64,000 bases of DNA from Mesorhizobium sp. WSM3859 (GCF_002295065.1 NZ_NSGG01000012.1:124001-188000), one strand, 5' to 3'. Positions 43,832 to 53,237 are shown, numbered from the stretch's first letter. Made by a program: numbers and translations. Notes: generated by a model not told the origin, from the letters alone.

Positions 43832-45421
43832 TTACGGCCGCAGCTCGATCGCGCTGGCGCCGTGCAGCGACGCGTGATGGGTGGAGACGACGACGATCCT
43901 ATCGCTGAAGCGGGCGAGCAGCCGCTCAAGGATACGCTCCCCCTGCGCCTCGTCGAGGTGTTCGGTCGGCTCGTCGAGCAGCACGAGGGGGCGGGATGAC
44001 AGCCAGGCGCGCGCTAGGTTGATGCGCTGCGCTTCGCCGAGCGAGAACCTGTCCTGCCTGACCCAGCTGTCCAGCCCGCCCGCGTCGCGGATACGGCCGT
44101 CCATCTCGGCGGCTTCGAGCGCCCGCCAGAGCGCGGCATCCGGGACATCGCCGGCGAAGAGATTGGCGCGGACGGTGTCCTCGAGCACGACCGCGTCGTG
44201 CAGGACGAGCGACGCGAGCGCCCGCCGCTCGCCTGCCGACAGGATGCGGTCGCCGGCGGCGAAGGCATCGTCGCCGATCCAGCCGGCGATCTGCTTGAGC
44301 AGGCTCGTCTTGCCCGAGCCGCTTGCCCCGACAAGCACCGTCGGCTGGCCCCGCGCGAGGAGCAGGGAGATGGGCGTTCCGATCGAGCGGCCGTCGGGCG
44401 CACGGCGTTGCAGGGCGCCGTGACGCAGCAGGCCGGGCTTGATGTTATCCGGCGCGAATTCGCTCCTGTCGGCCGCGCGTGTCCATTGGCCGATCTCGGC
44501 GCGAGCCGCGTTGCGGCGAAGCACGGCAACCAGCATGCGCGATGCGCCATTCATGGCTTCGCCCAGCGCCAGCCAGGAGAAGGCGAGCAGCATTGGCGCG
44601 AGAAGATCCGTGCCCTGCCGCCCGGCATGCCAGACCGCCGCCATCACGCTGACGCCGGCAACCGGACCGAAGGCCGCGCCGATCATGTCGAACATGGCCT
44701 GCATCCGGCGAAGCGAAAGCAGCGCGCCGTCGGCGCGAGAGAACGCGGCAAGGGCCTCCGTGCATTCGCGGTTCCAGGCGCCCTCCGCCTTCAGGGGTAC
44801 GCCTGACGCCATGGCCGCGCCGAGCCGGCTTGCGCCCCCGCGACGCAGCGACCTGGCTTCACCCCACGCCATGGCGCCAGCTCTGGCCACCCGGTTTCCC
44901 GCGAACAGGATGGCAAGCAGCAAGAATGTGATCGGCAGGAGGGATAAAGGCGCCAGCACCGCCGAGCCGGCGATCAGGACCGCGAGGCCACAGGCGAGCG
45001 TCAGCGCCGGCAGGCCGGCGCGCAGCCTGGCGAAGTCGAGATCCTCGACGTCGTCGAGATAGTCGGCGAGACGCGAATCGTCGCCGAGTTGCCATCCCGC
45101 CTGGCGCACGGCCGGTGCCGCCGCCATGGCGGCGAAAAGTTCGGCCCGACGCGCTACCTGATCGGCGAGCGCCGCCTTGTGGCCGGCCAGGCGCTCGCCG
45201 TAGCGGGCAGCGGTGCGGCCGACCGCGAAGAACCGGATCAGTGCCCCCGCGATGTGGAAATTGAAGGTGAAAGCGGTGGCGGAAAGGCCGGCGATCGCCA
45301 CCGATCCCAGCAGCCAGGCAGAAACGCCGCCGAGCAATATGGCGCAAAAGAGCGCGGCGAAGGCGAAACCCGTCGCCAGCCGCCACGACTTCCGGCTCGA
45401 TGATTGAACTGCTGCGCTCAT
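43832..45421 (-). CDS. cydC: Thiol reductant ABC exporter subunit CydC
   Basis: CydC forms with CydD an ABC exporter of glutathione/cysteine, needed for cytochrome bd assembly. The 529-residue product has a six-helix membrane domain and a C-terminal ATPase with GASGSGKTSLLKQI (Walker A), FSLGEAQRINLARAWL (signature, LGEAQ variant) and VLLDEPTEHLD (Walker B). It overlaps cydD by four bases and its stop directly abuts the HerA-like gene stop. Confidence 0.93.
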   Translation of the reverse strand: MSAAVQSSSRKSWRLATGFAFAALFCAILLGGVSAWLLGSVAIAGLSATAFTFNFHIAGALIRFFAVGRTAARYGERLAGHKAALADQVARRAELFAAMAAAPAVRQAGWQLGDDSRLADYLDDVEDLDFARLRAGLPALTLACGLAVLIAGSAVLAPLSLLPITFLLLAILFAGNRVARAGAMAWGEARSLRRGGASRLGAAMASGVPLKAEGAWNRECTEALAAFSRADGALLSLRRMQAMFDMIGAAFGPVAGVSVMAAVWHAGRQGTDLLAPMLLAFSWLALGEAMNGASRMLVAVLRRNAARAEIGQWTRAADRSEFAPDNIKPGLLRHGALQRRAPDGRSIGTPISLLLARGQPTVLVGASGSGKTSLLKQIAGWIGDDAFAAGDRILSAGERRALASLVLHDAVVLEDTVRANLFAGDVPDAALWRALEAAEMDGRIRDAGGLDSWVRQDRFSLGEAQRINLARAWLSSRPLVLLDEPTEHLDEAQGERILERLLARFSDRIVVVSTHHASLHGASAIELRP

Positions 45422-47034
45422 GCCGCAACCTCGACGGCATCGCTGTCGGTAAGGTCGACGGTCAGGTGGGCGGCGGCAGCCAGATCGCGGTCATGTGTCG
45501 CCACAACGACCAGCCGCCCGCGCGAAATCTCAAGCAGCACGCTCCGCACGGCTTCGGCTGTCTCGCGGTCGAGCTTTGCCGTCGGCTCGTCGGCCAGCAC
45601 GGTACGGCCGGAAAGTTGCGCGCGGGCAACGGCGACGCGAAGCCGCTGGCCGCCCGAAAGGTTGGCGCCGCCCTGGTCCAGCCTTGCATCGAGGCCGCCC
45701 GGCAGCAGCGTGTCGTCGAGCAGCCCGATCGCGTGGGCGGCATCTTCCAGCCGGTTCCGGGCTACCGCACCGGCATTCCACGAAATCGCCTCGGCCAGCA
45801 TTCCCTCGGGTACGTAGGCGTCCGTCGAAACCCAGGCGATGTCTTCAGCAACCAACGAACGGGTCCCTGGCGCCGGCGCGACGCCAGGTTCGAGGCCGGC
45901 GAGACGTCGCAGCAAGGTCGATTTGCCTGATCCGCTAGGCCCGACGATGGCGACGAGGCCTTTCGCCGGCAGCATCAGACGCAGGCGGTCGAGCGCTGGC
46001 AGGGCCTTTGCCTTGACCGGCTCGGCATTCATCAGCCGGTTCAGTGCGGCAGCCGCCGCCTGTCCCTCAGCCTTGGCGTGGTACTGCTCCGAAAAGCGGC
46101 GGAACGGCGCGAAATATTCCGGGGCGATCATCAGGATGAACAGGCTCTGCCAGAGTGCCAGGTTGGAGAAACCGGGGATCATCGCGAGCTTGAGGTGGCC
46201 GAGGCCGAGGAAGACGGCGAGGATGGCGATCGAGAGCGAGGCGAAGAAGTCGATAATGCCGGCGTTGGCGAAGGCGATGCGCAGCACACCCATGGTGTTG
46301 TCCGAATAGGCTTCAAGGCGCCGGGCGAGCTTGGCCTCTTCGCCGCTCGCGGCATGGTTGGCGAGGATCGTCGGCAAGGTGCGGATGCGATCGGCGAACT
46401 GGTCGGCCAGCCGGCCCAAGGCGCGTTCCTGCGCATCGGCACGGCGGCGGATGGCGTCGCCAATCAGCGCGAAGAACAGGATCATCACCGGCGTCAGGCA
46501 GATGACCAGCAGGGCTGCCTGCCAGGAGACGAGGAAAAGCGCCGCCGCCGCAAGGAGCGGCCCCGCCGCCATCATGGCGCTTGCCGCGCGGTGGCCGACG
46601 ACAAGGCCGGCGATCGCTTCGGGATGACGCTGCATCGACAGGATGACGCTGCCGACGGAGAGCGATTGCAGCCGGCGTGCCGGCATCTCGTCCAGGCGCT
46701 TGCCCGCCAGCCGGCGCAGAGCGATCGATACGGTGCTCTCCGCGAAGGCTTGCGCCCTGTCGGCAGCAAACCCGGCGACGCAGGCAGCCAAGAGAAAAAC
46801 CATCGTGACCGGGACGAGCCAGGAGGCGACAGGCTCGCCCATGACGAGCCGGCCCACCGCCATGGCTGCCGTCGCGGCAAAACCCAGCCGCAACGCCGTG
46901 CGGGCGACTTGCAGGCAGAGCAAGCGGCGCAACCCGCGTTTTGCCAGACGCTGGGCGGTGGCGAGCGCCTCGAAAGCGTCCGGCGCCGAGGCGGCTGGAT
47001 CATGAGCTGAGGCGGAAGCGGCTGGCGATCTCAT
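45418..47034 (-). CDS. cydD: Thiol reductant ABC exporter subunit CydD
   Basis: Partner of CydC. The 538-residue product has a membrane domain and an ATPase with GPSGSGKSTLLRRLAG, NLSGGQRLRVAVARAQ and VLADEPTAKLD. I chose the ATG at 47034 (MRSPAASASAHD) because the longer frame would run through the FNR/FixK box. Divergent from cydA, with 100 bases between starts. Confidence 0.93.
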   Translation of the reverse strand: MRSPAASASAHDPAASAPDAFEALATAQRLAKRGLRRLLCLQVARTALRLGFAATAAMAVGRLVMGEPVASWLVPVTMVFLLAACVAGFAADRAQAFAESTVSIALRRLAGKRLDEMPARRLQSLSVGSVILSMQRHPEAIAGLVVGHRAASAMMAAGPLLAAAALFLVSWQAALLVICLTPVMILFFALIGDAIRRRADAQERALGRLADQFADRIRTLPTILANHAASGEEAKLARRLEAYSDNTMGVLRIAFANAGIIDFFASLSIAILAVFLGLGHLKLAMIPGFSNLALWQSLFILMIAPEYFAPFRRFSEQYHAKAEGQAAAAALNRLMNAEPVKAKALPALDRLRLMLPAKGLVAIVGPSGSGKSTLLRRLAGLEPGVAPAPGTRSLVAEDIAWVSTDAYVPEGMLAEAISWNAGAVARNRLEDAAHAIGLLDDTLLPGGLDARLDQGGANLSGGQRLRVAVARAQLSGRTVLADEPTAKLDRETAEAVRSVLLEISRGRLVVVATHDRDLAAAAHLTVDLTDSDAVEVAA

Positions 47035-47068
47035 GCGCAGGTTTTCGCACGCGCAAGGAGGAAAGGAA

Positions 47069-47082
47069 TTGATCCAGATCAA
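47069..47082. promoter_or_regulatory. FNR/FixK box in the cydD-cydA divergent region
   Basis: TTGATCCAGATCAA is a perfect match to the FNR/FixK consensus TTGAT-N4-ATCAA. It is 53 bases before the cydA start and 35 before the cydD start, so it could serve either or both. An FnrN-like regulator gene lies 3.5 kb away. Confidence 0.88.
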
Positions 47083-47134
47083 GTCGCCGGCGTTCGTCCG
47101 GCGCTATCAGGCTGTATCCAGAAAGGATGCTCCC

Positions 47135-48706
47135 ATGTCCGACTTTCTTCTCGTCGACCTGTCGCGGCTGCAATTCGCGCTGACGGCCCTCTATCATTTC
47201 CTCTTCGTCCCGCTCACGCTCGGCCTTTCCATCCTGATCGCCATGATGGAAACCGTCTATGTGATGACCCGCCGCACCGTATGGCGCGACATGACGAAAT
47301 TCTGGGGCGTGCTGTTCGGCATCAACTTCGCGCTCGGCGTCGCGACCGGCATCACCATGGAATTCCAGTTCGGCATGAACTGGGCCTACTACTCGCACTA
47401 TGTCGGCGACGTGTTCGGAGCGCCTCTCGCCATCGAAGGGCTGATGGCCTTCTTCCTGGAGGCCACTTTCGTCGGCCTGTTCTTCTTCGGTTGGGATCGG
47501 CTCTCGCCGCGCGCGCATATGATCGTGACCTGGCTGATGGCGCTTGGCACGAACTTCTCTGCGCTCTGGATCCTGATCGCCAATGGCTGGATGCAGAATC
47601 CCGTCGGTTCGGCTTTCAACCCGGACACAATGCGCATGGAAGTCACGGACTTCATGGCGGTGATCTTCAATCCGGTGGCGCAGGCGAAGTTCGTCCACAC
47701 CGTTTCGGCCGGCTATGTCTGCGCCGCCACGTTCGTGCTCGGCGTATCGGCCTGGTATTTGCTCAGGGGACGCCATGTCGAGCTCGCCAAGCGCTCCTTC
47801 GTGATCGCTTCGGCCTTCGGCGTGGCATCGGCGCTGTCCGTCATCGTGCTCGGCGACGAGAGCGGCTATGCGCTCACCGACAACCAGAAAATGAAGCTCG
47901 CGGCCATCGAGGCCATGTGGGAGACCGAGCCGGCGCCCGCGTCGTTCACGGTGTTCGGCATTCCGAGCCAGAGCGATCGCCAAACGCATTTCGCCATCCA
48001 CATTCCATGGGTGATGGGCATCATCGGCACCCGCTCTTTCGACAAGCAGATCGCCGGCATCGACGAACTCGTCGCCCATGCCGAAGCCCGCATCCGCAAC
48101 GGCGTCGTCGCCTATGACGCGCTGGAGAAGATAAAGGCGGACCGCAACGACACCGCCGCCCGTGCGGTCTTCGACGCCAGCTCCAAGGATCTCGGCTACG
48201 CGCTGCTGCTCAAGCGCTACCTACCCGATCCGCGGCTAGCGAGCGAGCAGCAGATCAAGGACGCCGCCTGGTCGACAGTGCCTTACGTGCCGCTGCTCTT
48301 CTTCGGCTTCCGCCTGATGGTGGCCTGCGGCTTCACGCTGCTGGCGCTGTTCGCGGTATCGCTTTGGCATACGACGCGGGAGACCGGAGCGCCGCGCTGG
48401 CTGTTCCGCGCCGCGCTCGTCGCCATGCCGCTGCCCTGGATCGCCATCGAGGTTGGCTGGTTCGTGGCCGAGTTCGGACGCCAGCCGTGGATCATCGACG
48501 GCGTGCTGCCGACCTTCCTTGCGACGTCGGAGCTCGGCGTCAGCGATCTTCTGCTCACCGTCGCCGGCTTCACGCTCGTCTATGGCGTGCTCGCGATCAT
48601 CGAGGTCAGGCTGATGCTGGCCGCCATCCGCAAGGGGCCGGAGGTGGCGAAGGTCATCGATGACCTGCGCCCGAGCGCCGACCCCGCAATGCAACCGGCA
48701 GAGTGA
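47135..48706 (+). CDS. cydA: Cytochrome bd ubiquinol oxidase subunit I
   Basis: The high-affinity terminal oxidase subunit carrying the haems. The 523-residue product has about nine helices, with LSRLQFALTALYHFLFVPLT including the haem-ligand His region, GITMEFQFGMNWAYYS, and GRQPWIIDGVLPTFLATS. The quinol loop is long (HFAIHIPWVMGIIGTRSF through DLGYALLLKRYLPD), so it is the CydA (bd-I, long Q-loop) type rather than the CioA short-loop type. The start follows agaaagga. Followed by cydB and cydX. Confidence 0.96.
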   Translation: MSDFLLVDLSRLQFALTALYHFLFVPLTLGLSILIAMMETVYVMTRRTVWRDMTKFWGVLFGINFALGVATGITMEFQFGMNWAYYSHYVGDVFGAPLAIEGLMAFFLEATFVGLFFFGWDRLSPRAHMIVTWLMALGTNFSALWILIANGWMQNPVGSAFNPDTMRMEVTDFMAVIFNPVAQAKFVHTVSAGYVCAATFVLGVSAWYLLRGRHVELAKRSFVIASAFGVASALSVIVLGDESGYALTDNQKMKLAAIEAMWETEPAPASFTVFGIPSQSDRQTHFAIHIPWVMGIIGTRSFDKQIAGIDELVAHAEARIRNGVVAYDALEKIKADRNDTAARAVFDASSKDLGYALLLKRYLPDPRLASEQQIKDAAWSTVPYVPLLFFGFRLMVACGFTLLALFAVSLWHTTRETGAPRWLFRAALVAMPLPWIAIEVGWFVAEFGRQPWIIDGVLPTFLATSELGVSDLLLTVAGFTLVYGVLAIIEVRLMLAAIRKGPEVAKVIDDLRPSADPAMQPAE

Positions 48707-48718
48707 AGGATCACGACG

Positions 48719-49873
48719 ATGATCGAATTTCTCTTCGACTATGAAACGCTGCGCGTGATGTGGTGGATACTGCTCGGCGTGCTTTTGATCGGCTTCGCCG
48801 CGACCGACGGGTTCGACATGGGGGTCGGCGCGCTTCTCACCTTCGTGGCCAAGACAGATGCCGAGCGTCGCGTGGCGATCAATACGATCGGGCCTGTCTG
48901 GGAAGGCAATCAGGTGTGGTTCATCCTCGGCGGCGGCGCCATCTTCGCGGCATGGCCGGCGCTTTACGCGGTGAGCTTCTCCGGCTTCTACCTCGCCATG
49001 TTCCTGGTGCTCCTGGCACTGATCATGCGTCCCGTCGGCTTCAAGTATCGCTCGAAAAGGCCCGATCCGGCCTGGCGCACGCGCTGGGACTGGGCGCTGT
49101 TCGTCGGTGGCGCGGTGCCGGCGTTGATCTTCGGCGTCGCCGTCGGCAACACGCTGCAGGGCGTGCCGTTCCATTTCACGCCGGACCTGCGCCCGGTCTA
49201 TGAAGGCAGCCTTTTCGGTTTGCTCAATCCGCTCGCGCTCTATTGCGGCCTGGTGTCGCTCGCCATGCTGGTGACCCATGGCGCGGCCTGGCTGACCTTC
49301 AAGGCGGAGGGCAGCGTCGCCGAGCGCGCCCGCGTCGTCGGCACGCGCTCCGCGATCATCACGGCGGTGCTGTTTGCCGGCGGCGGCGTGCTGGTCTGGC
49401 TCGGCCTGCTCGGCGGCTACCGCGTGACGTCGCCGATCGTCTGGGACGGGCCCTCCAATCCGCTGGTGAAGACGGTGGTGGCTGACGGCGGCGCCTGGCT
49501 GGGAAACTTCCATGCCCACCCGCTGCTCTGGATCGTGCCCGGGCTCGGCGTCGCAGCACCTTTGCTTGCCGCCGCCGGTTTCCAGGCGCGGCTCGAAGGG
49601 TGGACTTTCATCGCCTCGAAGCTCGGCGTCGTGACGATCATCGCTACGGTGGGACTGGCCATGTTCCCGATCCTGTTGCCGTCGAGCAGCAATCCCGGCC
49701 ATTCGCTGGCGGTCTTCGACGCTTCGTCGAGCCGCGCCACGCTGCGCAACATGCTGATTGCCACGGTGATCTTCATGCCGCTGATCCTTGCCTACACCGC
49801 CTGGGTCTACAGGGTGCTGTGGGGCAAGGTCGGTGAAAAGAGCATCGAGAAAGCGGGTTCGTCGGCCTATTGA
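48719..49873 (+). CDS. cydB: Cytochrome bd ubiquinol oxidase subunit II
   Basis: The second subunit of the bd oxidase. The 384-residue product has about eight helices, with LLIGFAATDGFDMGVGALLT, GPVWEGNQVWFILGGGAIFA and LLPSSSNPGHSLAVFDASSS, all CydB hallmarks. It starts 12 bases after cydA and precedes cydX. Confidence 0.96.
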   Translation: MIEFLFDYETLRVMWWILLGVLLIGFAATDGFDMGVGALLTFVAKTDAERRVAINTIGPVWEGNQVWFILGGGAIFAAWPALYAVSFSGFYLAMFLVLLALIMRPVGFKYRSKRPDPAWRTRWDWALFVGGAVPALIFGVAVGNTLQGVPFHFTPDLRPVYEGSLFGLLNPLALYCGLVSLAMLVTHGAAWLTFKAEGSVAERARVVGTRSAIITAVLFAGGGVLVWLGLLGGYRVTSPIVWDGPSNPLVKTVVADGGAWLGNFHAHPLLWIVPGLGVAAPLLAAAGFQARLEGWTFIASKLGVVTIIATVGLAMFPILLPSSSNPGHSLAVFDASSSRATLRNMLIATVIFMPLILAYTAWVYRVLWGKVGEKSIEKAGSSAY

Positions 49874-49893
49874 TCCAACCGGAGTTTCTGACC

Positions 49894-50025
49894 ATGTGGT
49901 ATTTTTCCTGGATACTTGGCCTCGGGCTGGCGGCCTCCGTCGGCATCCTCAACGCGCTCTGGTACGAGTTGCGCACGGTTCGCGAAGAACCCGTAGAGGA
50001 CGCCGTCTCATTGCCCACTCCTTGA
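49894..50025 (+). CDS. cydX: Cytochrome bd oxidase small subunit CydX
   Basis: A 43-residue product starting MWYFSWILGLGLAASVGILN then ALWYELRT, one membrane helix with the CydX/YbgT pattern (MWYF.W.LG...A...G..NA.W.E). CydX is needed for stability and activity of long-Q-loop cytochrome bd. ggag is 8-9 bases upstream. Located directly after cydB. Confidence 0.93.
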   Translation: MWYFSWILGLGLAASVGILNALWYELRTVREEPVEDAVSLPTP

Positions 50026-50050
50026 GTCTGGGCATGACGGAGGAGCTATC

Positions 50051-50494
50051 ATGACGGGCACCGGGCCGGAGCCGCTGCATGGCCCGGCGGATATGCGGCG
50101 GGCGCATATGCAGAAGCTCGCGCTCTGCCACATGCTCGAGGGCATCGCCGACGACCTGCCGTCGCGCGTCGACCGGCTCCAGTGCCTCGCTGTGGCGGCC
50201 GACCTGTTGCCGCTGATGCGCGAGTGCCACCGCTTCGAGGAAGAGGTCGTCTTCCCTGACTTCGCGCGGCAGACGGGCGAGGAAGACACCGTCGCCCGAC
50301 TGAAGCTCGAGCACCTGGAGGATGAAAGCGCGGCGGCGGACCTCAGCGAGGCGCTGCTGGCCTATGGCCACGGGCGGCAGATCGAGAATCCCGAGGCGTT
50401 CGGCTACATGCTGCGCGCCTTTTTCGAATCGTTGCGCCGCCACATTGCCTTTGAGCGCGACCACGTGCTGCCGAAGGTTCTCGGCACTCAATAA
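50051..50494 (+). CDS. Hemerythrin-like domain protein
   Basis: The 147-residue product is a four-helix hemerythrin-type protein with metal-ligand candidates in LALCHMLEGIAD, ECHRFEEEVVFPDF, KLEHLEDESAAADL and RRHIAFERDHVLPKV. Hemerythrins bind O2 or NO at a di-iron site, or store iron. It lies 25 bases after cydX with gaggag before the start, so it probably belongs to the cyd operon and to the low-oxygen response. Which ligand it binds is unknown. Confidence 0.85.
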   Translation: MTGTGPEPLHGPADMRRAHMQKLALCHMLEGIADDLPSRVDRLQCLAVAADLLPLMRECHRFEEEVVFPDFARQTGEEDTVARLKLEHLEDESAAADLSEALLAYGHGRQIENPEAFGYMLRAFFESLRRHIAFERDHVLPKVLGTQ

Positions 50495-50509
50495 TCGAAC
50501 GCCGCGGGA

Positions 50510-51232
50510 TCAGTCTCCGGCCCGCGCGGCCAGACGCCCGATGTCGTCGACGATGACGTGGCGGTTGTTTTCGACTCGGATGACGCTCTCGCCCCGCAGG
50601 CGGGTGATCTGCCGGCTCACCGTCTCGATGGTGAGGCCCAGGAAATCCGCGATCTCCGCGCGCGACAGCGGCAGGTCGAAAGCGGCGCCGCGCCGCTCAG
50701 GTCCGGCGGCGGGATCGATGTTGCGCACGATCATCAAAAGGAAGCTGGCGATCTTCTCGGAGGCCGTCTTGCGGCCGAGCGCCACCATCCAGTCGCGCGC
50801 CTGATCGAGCTCGCGCAGCTTCTGTTCGAGCAGGCGATGCTCGAGATTCGGCTGCTCCCTCATCATGCGTTCCAGCGCATGGCGCGGGAAAGAGCAGAGT
50901 TCGACCTTGGTTGCAGCCTCGGCGGTGAGCGTGCTCTCGCTCTGGAAGGGTCTGCCGAGGAAATCGGGAGCGAATTGCAAGCCGACGATCTGCTGGCGGC
51001 CGTCGGAGAGCGTCTTGGTCAGCTTCACGACACCCGAAAGCACGTTCGAGAAGCGCTCGACGCTCCGGGAATCACCCACCAGTTCCTTGCCGGCTTCGGC
51101 GTTGTGCCGCTTCGTCGATTTGGCAAGCGCCATGAGCTGCTCAGAGTTGAGCGCGCCGCATATGCCGCGATGCCGCGCCTCGCATGAAGCGCAGAGCACC
51201 GGGACGCCTGCCGTGTGAATATCCTCGCGCAC
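50510..51232 (-). CDS. Crp/Fnr family regulator, FnrN-like
   Basis: A low-oxygen regulator. It has an N-terminal cysteine cluster CASCEARHRGIC and a central Cys in KVELCSFPRHAL, the four-Cys pattern of [4Fe-4S] FNR/FnrN. It continues with SGVVKLTKTLSDGRQQIVGL (cyclic-nucleotide-like barrel), the dimer helix, and the recognition helix AEIADFLGLTIETVSRQITR. The E..SR pattern there predicts binding to TTGAT-N4-ATCAA boxes, as at 47069. I chose a GTG start at 51232, giving 240 residues as in FnrN; upstream ATGs extend into weakly supported sequence, so the N terminus is uncertain. Confidence 0.88.
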   Translation of the reverse strand: MREDIHTAGVPVLCASCEARHRGICGALNSEQLMALAKSTKRHNAEAGKELVGDSRSVERFSNVLSGVVKLTKTLSDGRQQIVGLQFAPDFLGRPFQSESTLTAEAATKVELCSFPRHALERMMREQPNLEHRLLEQKLRELDQARDWMVALGRKTASEKIASFLLMIVRNIDPAAGPERRGAAFDLPLSRAEIADFLGLTIETVSRQITRLRGESVIRVENNRHVIVDDIGRLAARAGD

Positions 51233-51342
51233 GATGGAATATCTATAGTGTTCCCGCCCCTCAGCGGCAACGCAGGCCGGGACACGAAAGCGTCGCAGCC
51301 CATGCCGCGAGGATCGGATGCAAACCATTCCCGTCGACCACC

Positions 51343-51353
51343 GCATTGCACAA
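51343..51353. promoter_or_regulatory. Shared 11-mer GCATTGCACAA upstream of nasT
   Basis: GCATTGCACAA lies 27 bases before the nasT start, and a related TGCACAAT occurs again at 51366. The same 11-mer is part of the palindrome at 53223-53237 upstream of the nitrate transporter. A common regulator site, such as NtrC, is possible. Confidence 0.45.
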
Positions 51354-51379
51354 TTGCGGTCCGCCTGCACAATAGGCGC

Positions 51380-51982
51380 ATGTCCGCCGGTTCGTTGACC
51401 ATCCTTGTTATCGACGAGAACAGCATCCGTGCCTCGATCATCGAGGCCGGATTGCGGGACGCCGGCCATCGCCATGTCACGGTCATCCATGACGTGGCGG
51501 GCATTGCCCGGCGTATCGCCGAGATCGAGCCGGATGTCATCGTCATCGATCTGGAAAATCCCAACCGCGACATGCTGGAGAACATGTTCCAGCTGTCGCG
51601 CGCGGTGAAACGACCGATCGCCATGTTCGTCGACCGCTCCGACCAGGCCTCGATCGAGGCGGCCGTCGATGCCGGCGTGTCCGCCTATGTCGTCGACGGG
51701 CTGAAGAAGGAACGCATCAAACCGATCCTCGACATGGCGATCAGCCGCTTCAACGCCTTCTCACGCATGGCGCGCGAATTGGAGGAGGCGCGCAGCGAGC
51801 TGGAGAACCGCAAGGTCATCGACCGGGCCAAGGGCATCTTGATGAAGTCGCGCGGCTTGAGCGAGGAGGCTGCCTACACGCTTCTGCGCAAGACCGCCAT
51901 GAACCAGAACCGCAAGATTGCCGAGATCGCCCAGAGCCTGGTGACGGCGGCAGGGCTGCTGGGCCCGCTGGAGGGCGAATGA
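51380..51982 (+). CDS. nasT: ANTAR-type antiterminator NasT
   Basis: NasT binds a dual-hexaloop RNA in the nitrate operon leader and prevents termination when nitrate frees it from NasS. The 200-residue product has a receiver-like domain (about 5-120, LTILVIDENSIRASIIEAGL) in which the phosphorylation site is replaced (VIVIDLENPNRD), and a C-terminal ANTAR domain with the conserved DRAKGILMKSRGLSEEAAYT and LLRKTAMNQNRKIAEIAQSL. It overlaps nasS by four bases. The likely RNA target is at 53409-53443. Confidence 0.94.
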   Translation: MSAGSLTILVIDENSIRASIIEAGLRDAGHRHVTVIHDVAGIARRIAEIEPDVIVIDLENPNRDMLENMFQLSRAVKRPIAMFVDRSDQASIEAAVDAGVSAYVVDGLKKERIKPILDMAISRFNAFSRMARELEEARSELENRKVIDRAKGILMKSRGLSEEAAYTLLRKTAMNQNRKIAEIAQSLVTAAGLLGPLEGE

Positions 51983-53205
51983 GTACGACGCATGAGATTA
52001 CCGCCGGCTTCATGCCGCTCTTCGACAGCGCCGTCCTGGTCGCGACCGGCGAAATGGGCTTTGCCGCCCGCGAGGGCATCGAGCTCAAGCTGCAGCGCGA
52101 GACCTCCTGGGCCAACATCCGTGACCGCATCGCCATCGGCCATTTCGACGTCGCGCACATGCTGGGGCCGATGCCGCTCGCCTGCAGCCTCGGCCTCACG
52201 CCGCTTGCCTCTGACACCATTGTGCCGTTCTCGCTCGGGCTCGGCGGTAATTGCATCACCGTCTCCAACGCCGTGTGGGACGGCATGGTGGCGAACGGAG
52301 CCATCCCTGACCTCGATCCGGCGCGCGCTGGAGCGGCGCTCGGCGCGCTGATCCGCGAGCGGTCGGCTGCCGGCCGCGAGCCGCTGCGCTTCGCGGTCGT
52401 GCATCCGCATTCCGGGCACAACTACGAGCTCCGCTATTGGCTCGCCGCCTGCGGCATCGACCCCGATCGCGACATCGAGATCGTCATCGTGCCGCCGCCC
52501 TTCATGGCCGATGCGCTGGCTGCCGGCCGCATCGACGGCTATTGCGTCGGCGAGCCTTGGAACAGCGCCGCTGTTGCAGCCGGAACCGGCCGCATCGTCA
52601 CCGTCAAGGCGCTGCTCTGGCGCAACAGCCCGGAAAAGGTGATCGGCGCGCGCAAAGCCTGGGCGGAGGAGAACCCGGAAGCGCTGGCGGCGCTGCTGAG
52701 AGCGCTGCATCATTCCGCCCGCTGGTGCCAGGATCCGGTAAACCGCGGCGAGCTGGCCGCGCTGATGGCGAGGCCCGCTTTCCTCGGTCAGCCGGAGGCG
52801 ATCCAGATGCCGGCGCTCACTGGACGCCTTCAACTGGGCGGCGGTGTGGAGCGGAGCGTCGAGGATTTCTTCCTGCCCTTCGACAAAGCGGCGAACTTCC
52901 CCTGGAAGAGCCATGCGCTGTGGTTCTACACGCAGATGGTGCGCTGGGGGCAATTGCCGCACACGCCGCAAAACCTCGCCATCGCCCGCGACTGCTACCG
53001 GCCCGACCTCTACCGCTCGGCCCTGAAGCCGCTTGGCGTGGCGCTGCCCGGCGCCAATGCCAAGGTCGAGGGGGCGCTGAAGGTTGCGACGCCGGTCGGC
53101 TCGGCGGGAGCGAGCCTGGTGCTTGGCCCGGATGGATTCTTCGACGGCCAGATCTTCGATCCAGACCAGATCGACGCCTACATTGCGAGCCAGATAAGTG
53201 CCTGA
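51979..53205 (+). CDS. nasS: Nitrate-responsive sensor NasS
   Basis: NasS is a cytoplasmic relative of the NrtA/CmpA nitrate-binding proteins that sequesters NasT without nitrate. The 408-residue product starts directly with the binding-protein fold (HEITAGFMPLFDSAVLVATG) and has no signal peptide, which separates NasS from the ABC-transporter receptor NrtA. Other signatures are VAHMLGPMPLACSLGL, RIDGYCVGEPWNSAAV and VEDFFLPFDKAANFPWKSHA. ATGA overlap with nasT indicates coexpression. Confidence 0.92.
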   Translation: MSTTHEITAGFMPLFDSAVLVATGEMGFAAREGIELKLQRETSWANIRDRIAIGHFDVAHMLGPMPLACSLGLTPLASDTIVPFSLGLGGNCITVSNAVWDGMVANGAIPDLDPARAGAALGALIRERSAAGREPLRFAVVHPHSGHNYELRYWLAACGIDPDRDIEIVIVPPPFMADALAAGRIDGYCVGEPWNSAAVAAGTGRIVTVKALLWRNSPEKVIGARKAWAEENPEALAALLRALHHSARWCQDPVNRGELAALMARPAFLGQPEAIQMPALTGRLQLGGGVERSVEDFFLPFDKAANFPWKSHALWFYTQMVRWGQLPHTPQNLAIARDCYRPDLYRSALKPLGVALPGANAKVEGALKVATPVGSAGASLVLGPDGFFDGQIFDPDQIDAYIASQISA

Positions 53206-53222
53206 TCATTTGCGCGCCATTC

Positions 53223-53237
53223 TTGTGCATTGCACAA
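53223..53237. promoter_or_regulatory. Palindrome TTGTGCATTGCACAA, candidate activator site
   Basis: Seven-base perfect arms around a single T, about 125-135 bases before the sigma-54-type promoter at 53357, the usual distance for an enhancer-binding protein such as NtrC. It contains the GCATTGCACAA 11-mer seen before nasT. Confidence 0.5.

Noticed and set aside
47035..47082. Longer N terminus for CydD starting at 47082
   Set aside because: It would place the coding region across the perfect FNR/FixK box and adds residues without family similarity.
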